A stretch of 64,000 bases of DNA from Prosthecobacter gellanilyticus (lineage in GTDB: Bacteria; Verrucomicrobiota; Verrucomicrobiia; Verrucomicrobiales; Verrucomicrobiaceae), in the NCBI RefSeq assembly GCF_007992435.1, contig NZ_BKAG01000006.1, forward strand, positions 62,001 to 126,000, given 5' to 3'. Shown piece by piece: positions 44,101 to 52,300 of this stretch (positions within the stretch are counted from its first letter, which is position 1; the number at the start of each line of letters is the position of its first letter). The notes beneath the pieces are model-generated. The model had not been told where the DNA came from. It worked only from the letters and a program-made list of their open reading frames with translations, and ran no database searches. The position numbers were made by a program, and so were the translations under genes.

Positions 44101-44727
44101 CGGCGTGTGATTGATCCGCTCATTCCTGCCTTTGGTCCGAATCTGGTGGCGCTGGAGCGCAGCAGCTGGGGCGAGCCTCCGGCGGTGGCTGGTGACCTGC
44201 GCACGCTCTATGGTCTGCAGGTGCCGCAGCAGGGACATCTGGAGACGCTGCGCCGTCTCGGTCCTCCAGCGGAGATCGGGCTCGGTTTCCGTGGCAAGAA
44301 GGTGTCTTATTTCTACAATTGCCTCTTCTTCATGGTCGCATTGTTGGTTGGGCTGTGGCTCTCGTCCGCACCTGCGCGGGTCAAGCTGCTCTACATCGCG
44401 CTCGGTGGCATCGGTGCCATGCTGCTGACGGGGCTGGTCGGGCCTGCGAACATCCCGATCGCCACGTCCATCATGCTCGCGGTCGCTCTGGTGGCAGCGT
44501 TCTGGTTCTGCCGTGCGGCGCTGGCGGTCTTTGCAGGGATCTTCAAGGCGAAGCCACAGCCGCAGCCGCGACCTGTGGCGGCTGCGACGCCTCCGCCTGT
44601 GCCTGCACCGACTCCGCCAGTTGCTTCGCCACTGGCTGCGCCTGCACCATCACCGGAACCGCCACCGGCTTCCTCGTCATCATCCACATCCACCACTTCC
44701 TCCACCCCTGACCAGCCGCAGCCATGA
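41137..44727 (+). CDS. Giant secreted membrane-anchored protein, operon member 1
   Basis: 1196 residues. Signal peptide (VVLVLLALSGLIRGQQ), then a Pro/Ala-rich linker to about residue 90, then module A shared by all three operon proteins (VYVPFEDLEKVFKDG ... LPYREFLDLWNEL, about 98-130; EYTGRVEGESLILDAKITV, about 150-170). A long beta-sandwich-like region follows. Module B (LQFLVVRLPKGARIVSDVFV) is near residue 870. Two to three membrane helices occur at about 1055-1130 and a Pro-rich tail ends the protein. It overlaps the next gene by 4 bp (ATGA). No family could be named. The combination of signal peptide, large exported domain and C-terminal membrane anchor puts it in the inner membrane facing the periplasm; whether the tail is cytoplasmic is unknown. 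Confidence 0.8.
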   Translation: MRVSHSFSVVLVLLALSGLIRGQQPSAPSAPASAQPPAALTPPPPTPPVVTPPPAATRPNVPVPRSPALPSQARLPTAAGPINPGAAAPADTRTPTIERERTVYVPFEDLEKVFKDGGKGVFLPYREFLDLWNELTLKREKDDKPPPADAVLARAEYTGRVEGESLILDAKITVESFKKGWVLLPLVTTNAPAIGEAETGKAVLRMKEGGADVLLPEKGSYELNLKIYAPIKRSDGRQRVSLNLPRAAVSRLSIAVPGEGLEFTLNPAAAYTTQVAEGKTQFSCFFGSGGAQEIAWGAAQAVTQMQPLVLASTKMTTRIGVASVSTQADIAYRILRSPVAELQIKLPVTQEVLGVTGAGIKEWKINSAPAAANLEQAQKTLVITLEKPVRDDFSLKLQLEKPVAALPAEVRVPEIEIVGAAQASGEVTLSSESQIDFTPKTLTAVARSQTAGSGNVFRVLRQPYVFTLDVTEARPQVEITSGLSVEVLRDSTKLEAALKVEARRVGLFDLKITLPAGLVITDVRGDDIAEWKADTTATPPVLNIKLKQQKLGGFSLVITGRQTRDLLADVTLPVLQPQDVTRHEATMEVGVHSSLEANTKALGDFQQEDVASQSSSQLLPRLGGGLETSLAFRYRDAAKPAVLSLKSRSSQTNVEVLTLVEVREQSTRHTWTLAFDIAYAAADRFILAVPKAVAADIRLVDPLVKEVNKAYAPATPPTLPDLTNYALWEVILRGEKLGSFTLSLSLEKPAPIEQGKTGKVDLLQVHVPGAFQETGQVAVVKADSLEIRKSDAETLEEIDTRELRAELQRPGVFLAYKYRSLPVKLSVELARNSFLAVPQAVVTHADLITAVATDRAQTTEALYWVRNNDLQFLVVRLPKGARIVSDVFVNRESQQPMRRESSDDLLVRLPGGATTRESIPVRFVYEMPSPAAGEKLGWWGHVTVGPPTLAEVGVLETRHRVYLPEAWHYTSVTGPLTRIATERGWGAVRRVIDPLIPAFGPNLVALERSSWGEPPAVAGDLRTLYGLQVPQQGHLETLRRLGPPAEIGLGFRGKKVSYFYNCLFFMVALLVGLWLSSAPARVKLLYIALGGIGAMLLTGLVGPANIPIATSIMLAVALVAAFWFCRAALAVFAGIFKAKPQPQPRPVAAATPPPVPAPTPPVASPLAAPAPSPEPPPASSSSSTSTTSSTPDQPQP

Positions 44728-47700
44728 GCCTCCGCATGACTTTGGATTCGCGTGATCCGAATGCCAGGCGGCCTCGCGGATCACCCCCATGGCGCGGTCT
44801 GCCCGTCGTGGTCTTGTTGCTCTCTTTGTTAGGTGTTTTTGCCCAGGCTGCGGAGCCGACGGTGAAGGAGCCGACCCGGAAAGAGCTGTGGGTGCCTTCC
44901 GAGCATCTGGAAAAGGTGCTGAAAGAGCATCCGAACGCCGTGCTGCTCTCACCCGAGCAGTATGAGGCGCTGATCCGTGATGCAGGAAGGGTGAAGCCGC
45001 TGAAGGATCCGAAGGACAAGCCGCCGGTGGATCTCATGGTGGAAAACCTGGTGCTGCGCGGCACGCTGAATCCTGAGGCGGGCTCCATCCGGCTCAGCGG
45101 CACGCTCACCTTTTATTCCGCCAGTGAGGAATGGGTGGCTCTGGATGTGCCCTGGCATCTGCCGCTTGTCTCGGCGCATGCAGAGGGTGGCACCCTGCTG
45201 GTTTCGTTGAGCAAGGACAGCGGGATCCTCCTGAGCGGACCTGCCGGGCTGCAGACGGAGCGGACCCTGAAAGTGCATGCGAAGGGAGTCGGGCGGCATC
45301 GTCTGACCTTTGAGAGCGACGTGCCGGTTCATCGCAGTCATCAGTCGGGCGCGAGCTCGCTTTTTATCTGCGGATTCAGGATGCACGGCTACCTCGACCT
45401 CGTGGCACCTGCGGAGTTTCGTCTGCTGGACGGCACGCCCTACACACGCCTGCCAGACGGGACGCTGCGGCTCGTGATCGGTCAATCTGCGATCTACCAG
45501 GTTCCTGTGCGTGACTCCAAAGGCCCTCGCACTTTGAGCATCCCGCTGCTGCTAGTGGCGAACTGGAACAGGGGTGACGCGGGAGAGAGGCCGGATGCGC
45601 CCCGGTTCAACCCCATGAAGAAGCTGGAGGCCACGATCAGCGAATCTGAGGTGCTGGCCACGCTGCACCTCCACGCCTCGCGTTTCACGCGCACGACGGG
45701 CCGCCATGAGTTTCAGTTCAAGCTGAGCCCCGGCGCGCAGGTGACATCCGCCACGAGCTCTGAAGATGTGCAGTGGCATCAGCTGAATGACACGCTGCAT
45801 CTGTCTCTTCCGGGAAACACGAACTCCGCCCCGCTGGCCATTGGTCTCCGGCTTCCGCGAGATCCGGCTGCGACAGAGGTCACCCTGCCGCATGTGATCC
45901 TGCCTTCCGCAGTGGATGTGCCGGTGGTGCTCACGCTGTCTGAAGGGGTGGAGCTGCTATCATCAACACGTGAATTCACCGCGCCGCTGGATGCGCTGCC
46001 GAAGCTCACGGTGCGCGCTGCGAAGCCGCGTCTGGAGGTGGATGCGGATCTGGTGGCGAAACTGGAGAAGGACAGTGTCTCTCTCATGCGCACGCTGAAC
46101 CTGCGCACGGACCGGCCGGTGCATGAGCTGCGCCTGACGCTGCCTGCGGGAGAGGAGTTTGTGCGCATTGAGAGCGATGCGAAGAGCTTTGAGTGGAAGC
46201 GGGTGACGAATCATCTGGAGCTGCGCTTTCCGCTGGGGGTGAAGGCCGCGGAGCCGCAGAAGGTCACACTGAGCACGCGCCAGAAACTGCTGAAGGCATG
46301 GACGGGGCCGCGCCAGCCTGAGCTGGTGAAGATCCAGCCGATCACCATCCCTGAAGCGGTGAAGGTGGCAGGCTACAATGCGCTGGCTTTTGATGATGCG
46401 TGGCGCGTCGCTTTGAAGGGCGCCGCGGGTCTGGAAGATCGTGATGTGCAGCTCTCCCCGGTGAAAGGGCGCATGGCCTGGTTCAGTCTGCGTGACTGGG
46501 AGCTGAGCTTCGAGGTGGAGCGCGCGGAGCCTGTCTACTCTGCGGAGATCACGGCCTATGCGCTGCCGCGTGCGCGCACGGTGGAGATCGAGGGGCAGGT
46601 GCGGCTGGACATCAGCGCGGCACCGCTGCGCAGCTTCCAGCTGAAACTGCCGCCAGCCGCCGCGAAGTTGCTGCGCATGACATCGCCGCTCATTGGCGAA
46701 CAGAAGCTGGAGGATGCCACGGGTGTCTGGAGCTACACGCTGCGGCAAGAGAGCACGGGCACGCACGCGCTGCGCTTCCGCCTGAGCCTGCCCGCGGAGG
46801 TCACGGCCACTGCCGAACAAACTTTAAAAGCACTGCTGCCAGTGTTTGAGATGCCCGCCGCGCGCCGCTTTGCCGGGACGTGGGTCATCGAGGCAAACAC
46901 GGACACGCAGGTGAGCTTTGAGACGCAGTCCCTGCAACCGCTGGATGTGCTGCGCGCGCCTCCGGTGAGCGGTTATCAGCCACGGCATCGCCTGATCGCG
47001 GCTTACACCTATGGCACGGGGGCGAACACGCTGTCCCTCACGGCGAAGCGGCACGCGCATTCGGATCTTGCCACACTCGTGGTTAGGAAACTGCTGCTCA
47101 CCACCGTGCTCAGCGCGGATGGCACGCGGCGGCATGAGGCCATCTTCCTCGTGAAGCACACGGGAGAGCAGTTCATGCCGGTGAAGCTGCCCGCGAAGGC
47201 GAGGCTGCTCTCGCTCGAGGTCGAGCACCTCGGCGCGAAGCCTGTGAACGGCGCGGATGGCATGATCGCCATCTCACTGCCCGCAGGCAGCCAGTCCGCG
47301 CTGATCTCCCTGATCTATGAGGAGGAGGGCGAGCCCTGGACCTCCGCAGGTGAAGAAAAAATCCAGCCGCCGGAGTTTCTCGCGGGTCTCCCGGTGCTGG
47401 AGACGGAGTGGCATGTGCACGCGCCGAACGGCCGTCATTATGAGCTGGGAGGTCATTTCATGGATCTGGTGGAGTCCGCGCATGTGCCGGGGCTGATCAA
47501 GCGCCTGAACCAGTGGACCTCCGGCTCCTCACTCCGCAGTGGCCCAACCGAAAGTGTGATCGAAAGGGCGAGGCGGGAGGTTTTGGGGGATGTGGAGGCC
47601 TGGAAGGCGGAGCAGGCGAAGGTGGAGGTGACAGTGTTCCGGCTTTCGCGCCTGGTCGTTCCGCAAGTCCAGTTCTCCGGCGCCTCGCTGCGAGAGGCGG

Positions 47701-49319
47701 TGGAGTTTCTGAACATCGAGTTCAACCAGCTGGAGCGCGCGTTGGACCCAGGAACACCACGTTTGTCTTTCGTTCTGACCAACACCGCTGCCGCCAATCC
47801 GGCGCAGATCACCCTGGATCTGCAGGATGTGCCCATGATGGAGGCGCTGCGCTATATCACGGAACTCGGAGGCGTGACGTTCCGCCTCACCGAGAGTGGA
47901 GTGGTGATCGAACCTCATCATGCACGGACTGAGCAGATGTCCGGAAGGATCTTCAAGGTGACCAGTGCGCTGGTGGAGAAGCTGGAGGAGGACCCCTTCG
48001 CTTCCGCAGCGCAAAAACTCCCCGCAGGCACGAGCGAGTGGTGGCTGGACGTCTTGAGGAAGACGGGCGTTGCTTTTCCAGATCAGGCCAGGGTGGTGGC
48101 AGATCCAGATCATGGTGAGATCATCGTCCGCAACACCGAAGACGCTCTCAGCCTGGTGGAGCATTTTCTCTCCTCCCTGATGGATCCAGTGACAAGCGCC
48201 ATGCTTTATTCTGTGGAGGATCCCCGCCTTCTTTCCATGAACAACGAGGCGTGGGAGACCGGGGCCAGGGCGCCATCCGTCCAGGCTCTCATGTCCAACA
48301 AACTGAACAGCATTGTGATTCCGCAGGTTCAGTTCAGCAATGCCACGATCGAGGAGGCACTGGAGTTTTTACGGGTGAAGAACCGTGACCTGGATACCTT
48401 GGAAACCGATCCATCGAGAAAGGGTGTGTCGTTTATCTTGAAGGGAGGAGACGAACCTTCCCAGGCGCGCATTTCCCTGGATCTCAAAGATGTGCCGCTG
48501 GGAGAAGCGCTGCGCTATGTGACGGAGCTGGCGGGCATGAAATACAAGGTGGAGCCTTATGCGGTCGTTGTGGTTCCGCTCTCTGAGACAACCACGGAGC
48601 AGTTCACTCGCACCTACAAGGTGCCGCCAGATTGGAACTATCGTGGTTTCGGTCGGGCGATAGGCATTTCCGAAATAGGCTTATCGCGGGCACCTGCTGA
48701 TCCGTTTGCGGCAGGTGGAGCCACGGCTACCGCGAACTCGGGTCTGATTCGCCGCGCCACGGCCATCGACAATGTCAAGGAGCAGGGCATCCCGTTCCCC
48801 GCTGGGGCTTCTGCTGCCTATAATGCAGCGACAGGAGAGCTGATCGTGAAGAACACGGGGCCAAATCTGGATCTCATCGAGAGCCTTGTGGATTCGATTC
48901 CGTATGTGGCCGGGAACGCGGGCCTGGGTGCCAGCACGAAGACGGGTCTCATCTCCCTGGACCTGGATCTGCCGACGGCGGGACAGGTGCTGAAATTCTC
49001 CGGGCATCAGGCGCCGGAGGTGCTGACGCTGCGGCATGTGAGCTGGGAGCGCCAGCTTGGTTTTGCCATGCTGGCGATGATCGCGGGCCTGGGAGCCTGC
49101 CTGCTCTGGGCGCGAAAGCGACCCTGGCGCACCAGCTTCCTCGTCGTGGCTTTGTTCACGCTCGGCGGTCCGGTGGTGCTGGGTGGTCCTGCACTGGCGC
49201 TGGCGAATGCTTTTCTTTTTGGCTGGCTGATGGCGCTGGTGCTGCGCGGTGCGTGGTGGCTGGTGAAGGATGTGTCTGCGGTGCGTGGTGAGCTGAATGG
49301 AAAGGAGGCGGTCGTATGA
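44724..49319 (+). CDS. Giant secreted protein with secretin-like repeats, operon member 2
   Basis: 1531 residues. A hydrophobic signal segment (LPVVVLLLSLLGVFAQA, about 27-43) is followed by module A (ELWVPSEHLEKVLKE, LSPEQYEAL, about 52-85) and a long beta-rich region. Module B (FMPVKLPAKARLLSLEV) is near residue 815. Two repeats resembling STN/secretin N-terminal folds (VVPQVQFSGASLREAVEFLN near 978 and IVIPQVQFSNATIEEALEFL near 1197, each with a LDLQDVP/LDLKDVP MEALRY-like partner) follow. Each is paired with a GIxFP ... LIVRNT/LIVKNT stretch typical of secretin-like repeats. Two to three membrane helices lie near the C-terminus. It overlaps both neighbours by 4 bp. The precise function is unknown. 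Confidence 0.8.
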   Translation: MSLRMTLDSRDPNARRPRGSPPWRGLPVVVLLLSLLGVFAQAAEPTVKEPTRKELWVPSEHLEKVLKEHPNAVLLSPEQYEALIRDAGRVKPLKDPKDKPPVDLMVENLVLRGTLNPEAGSIRLSGTLTFYSASEEWVALDVPWHLPLVSAHAEGGTLLVSLSKDSGILLSGPAGLQTERTLKVHAKGVGRHRLTFESDVPVHRSHQSGASSLFICGFRMHGYLDLVAPAEFRLLDGTPYTRLPDGTLRLVIGQSAIYQVPVRDSKGPRTLSIPLLLVANWNRGDAGERPDAPRFNPMKKLEATISESEVLATLHLHASRFTRTTGRHEFQFKLSPGAQVTSATSSEDVQWHQLNDTLHLSLPGNTNSAPLAIGLRLPRDPAATEVTLPHVILPSAVDVPVVLTLSEGVELLSSTREFTAPLDALPKLTVRAAKPRLEVDADLVAKLEKDSVSLMRTLNLRTDRPVHELRLTLPAGEEFVRIESDAKSFEWKRVTNHLELRFPLGVKAAEPQKVTLSTRQKLLKAWTGPRQPELVKIQPITIPEAVKVAGYNALAFDDAWRVALKGAAGLEDRDVQLSPVKGRMAWFSLRDWELSFEVERAEPVYSAEITAYALPRARTVEIEGQVRLDISAAPLRSFQLKLPPAAAKLLRMTSPLIGEQKLEDATGVWSYTLRQESTGTHALRFRLSLPAEVTATAEQTLKALLPVFEMPAARRFAGTWVIEANTDTQVSFETQSLQPLDVLRAPPVSGYQPRHRLIAAYTYGTGANTLSLTAKRHAHSDLATLVVRKLLLTTVLSADGTRRHEAIFLVKHTGEQFMPVKLPAKARLLSLEVEHLGAKPVNGADGMIAISLPAGSQSALISLIYEEEGEPWTSAGEEKIQPPEFLAGLPVLETEWHVHAPNGRHYELGGHFMDLVESAHVPGLIKRLNQWTSGSSLRSGPTESVIERARREVLGDVEAWKAEQAKVEVTVFRLSRLVVPQVQFSGASLREAVEFLNIEFNQLERALDPGTPRLSFVLTNTAAANPAQITLDLQDVPMMEALRYITELGGVTFRLTESGVVIEPHHARTEQMSGRIFKVTSALVEKLEEDPFASAAQKLPAGTSEWWLDVLRKTGVAFPDQARVVADPDHGEIIVRNTEDALSLVEHFLSSLMDPVTSAMLYSVEDPRLLSMNNEAWETGARAPSVQALMSNKLNSIVIPQVQFSNATIEEALEFLRVKNRDLDTLETDPSRKGVSFILKGGDEPSQARISLDLKDVPLGEALRYVTELAGMKYKVEPYAVVVVPLSETTTEQFTRTYKVPPDWNYRGFGRAIGISEIGLSRAPADPFAAGGATATANSGLIRRATAIDNVKEQGIPFPAGASAAYNAATGELIVKNTGPNLDLIESLVDSIPYVAGNAGLGASTKTGLISLDLDLPTAGQVLKFSGHQAPEVLTLRHVSWERQLGFAMLAMIAGLGACLLWARKRPWRTSFLVVALFTLGGPVVLGGPALALANAFLFGWLMALVLRGAWWLVKDVSAVRGELNGKEAVV
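49301..49308 (+). promoter_or_regulatory. Strong ribosome binding site deciding the start at 49316
   Basis: AAAGGAGG lies 7 bp before the ATG at 49316. Because the next signal-peptide-like sequence begins about 100 codons later, this site supports translation from 49316 and therefore through the repeat-rich N-terminus. Confidence 0.75.
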
Positions 49320-52300
49320 AAACTCTTTTGTTAGACTTGAGCCGGTTTGTCCTTCTTCTAGCCCCGCGGGCTTGCGCATCAAAGTGGAACAGGTTTGCAA
49401 CCTGTTTCCAGTTAGGCCACGAGAGGCCTTGGTGGCGCCTACAACCAGACAGGTTAAAAACCTGTCCCACTTTGCTCCGCGATGAGCACGATGCGATGAT
49501 TGTGGACCAGGGTGGCCTCGCCAAGGCTCGCCAACCCTTCGCTATGATGCGGAAGGCCGTTGACCTTCGGGGGAGGGAAAGGCAGATGCAGGATGGTCAT
49601 TCATGCCGAACCTCTACGAGGTTCGGCAGGGCCGTGTGGATGCTTTTGGCTGCTATGATGCTGTCATGCTCCGCGTTTGCTGAAGAGGCCAAGGCCGGGC
49701 CAGCGAGCGGGACAGAGATGCAGACACTCATCTTTGTAGTCACCCCTGAGATGAGCGAGGTCTTGCAGAGATACATGCCTGAAGAGACGCCTGAAGCACC
49801 GCGTTTGAAGGACGAAGCACTGTTACATAAGATGGGCATCCCATTTCCTGAGGGTGCAGAAGTGATCAAGCACGGACGAACTGCGAACCAGCTCATCGTG
49901 CGTAACACTCCAGAGAACCTCGCGCTGATTCAGCAACTGGTGGATGCGCTCAAATCAGAGGCCGAAGGCGGGGAGAAGGCAAACACACTGGCACCCATGA
50001 TCGACAAGCTGCACCATCCTGATGCGGGCTCAACGAATGGACCGAGCCTTGTCTTCATGCTCCTGATCACCAGTGCCATGCTGGTGATTGGCCTCGGAGT
50101 TGTCTGGCTGCTTCTGAAGCAAAGAAGCGACAAGACAAAACTCAAGGCTTCTGGCTCCATGGCCATGCTGGCAATCCTGTCCGCCTTGATGCTTACCCCT
50201 GCAGTCGCTTCCGCTGCCGAGGCGGTTCCTGCGCAGCCGGATCCGGCGCCGCACACGGTGATTGTGCCTTATGATGCGACGAAGCTTCCGGCCGAACAAA
50301 AAGCGCAGCGGCTTTATCTGCCGTATGAGAGCTTTCAGAAGCTGTGGCAGCAGGCGAAGGAGAACCGGCGGCCGGAGGTGGTGCCGGCGGACGAGCATGC
50401 GTTTGAGATCCTTTCCGCGCTGCATGAGGTGCGGGTGGAGGATCGCGGACTGGTCATCGAGTCGAAGATCGAGGCAGTGCTGCGCGGGCACTGGACTCGC
50501 CTTCCGCTGCCCTACATGAGCGGCAAGACGGCACTGCTGGTGGGCGAGGTGCAGGTGGATGGCAAAGCGGCGGCGCTGAATGACGGCGCGGTGGTTTTGG
50601 AAGATCCGGGGGTGCATCAGATCCATCTCACGGCCACGCTGGCGCTGGAGCGTGACTGGAAGAAGGCGGAGCTGCAGGTGCCGCCTGCGGTGGGTGCGCT
50701 GCTGGCGGTGCACACGCCAAAGTCCGATGGCTGGCTGCGCATCAACGGACAGTTTGCAAGCGCGGTGGAGGAGAAGGACGCAGGGCGTGTCTTCACCACG
50801 GGCATCAGCGCGCAGAACCAGCTGGTGCTGGAGCGCAGCGCGCGCGGACTGGATCGCGGTGAGGGGCCGGTGACCTCCGCGCGTGTAAGTGCCACGCTGA
50901 CTTTGCGCGAGCATCAGCGCGAGGCGCTGGAGACGCGCATCGTGTATGAGTTTCCGGGCAGCACGCGGAGGCGGGTGAGCTTCACGATCGACACGGCGGA
51001 GCAGGAGCTGAGCACGGTGAATGCCGAGCTGCAGCGGGAGGCTGTGCCTGTGGAGAGCATGGCGGTGCGCCAGGAGGGCACGCTGCGCCTGCATGAGGTG
51101 ACCTTTGCGCGGGAGGTGACGGACCAGGTGGAGCTGGTGCTGAGCACGCTGGGGAAGAAGCCCGGGCAGGCGGTGATCGCGCCGCAGGCGGAGGCGCAGC
51201 GTGTGCAGGAGGTCCTGAGCATTCTGCATGATGAGACGATGGAGCTGAAGGCGCAGCCCACGGCCACACAGCGCCGTGTGCAGGCCACGGCGGTGGAAGG
51301 ACTCACGGCCATGGCCTATGAGCAGAGCGCGCACGCGCCGCTGGCCATCACGGTGACGCAGCGCGCGCAGCTCACCAGGGCCACGGTGGACTATGTCTTC
51401 CAGCTCAGTCCGCAGAAGATCGAGCTGATCGCGGCGCTGTCCTTGCAGCGCCGGATCGGCAAATGGAACCATCTGCGCGTCACGCTGCCTCCGGGTGGCT
51501 ATGAGGTGCAGGGGGTGACCGGCCCGGCCCTGCTGGGCTGGCAGCATGAGGGCGCTGATCTCTTCCTGCATCTGACGCCAGACGTGGCGCAGATGGATGC
51601 ACGGCTGGTGGTGCATCTGGCACGCACGGTGGCGCAGCCTGCGGTGTCGTGGACCTTGGAGCCGCTTGGCCTAACAGGATTTGAAAAAGTCACGGGACGT
51701 GTGCTGGTGACGGCTCATGCGGCCAGCGAGGTGCGGCTGCCCGCGCTCAGCCCGGGTTTGAAGGAAGTGGATGCCACGGTGTTGGACAGCGTGATCGCCA
51801 TCGCGCCGCCGATCGAGAAGAAGCGGGCGCTGGAGTTTGAGGATCATGCGTGGAAGCTGGCGGTGCCGCTGACACCGCAGGTGGCACGCTTTGTGGCAGA
51901 GGGAGTGGCCCTGGTGCTCGTCTCAGATGCCGGGGTGCGTCTCTCGCAGCAGATCGGCGTGCAGGTCACGCAGGGCGCGCTGCGCCAGGCCACGGTGCGG
52001 CTGCCTGCCAGCCTGCCGGAGGCGGTGGTCACGGGACCGCAGCTGCGTGAGCTGCGCAGCCGCGTGGAGGGCGCAGTGCGCATCTATGACTGCACCTTTC
52101 AGTCGGATGTGCTGGACCGCGCCGAGCTGACGTTTGATCATGACCTGCCGCTCGGCGCGACGCTGGATGTGCCGTTTGCGAATGTGGACGCGGCGGAGCG
52201 CATCACGCGTTATTTTGTGACGGACAATGTCTCGGCGCGTGAGGCGAGTGTGGCGGAGAAGACGGGGATCGAGTCGGTGTCCAAGGAGGCGATGCCGTAT

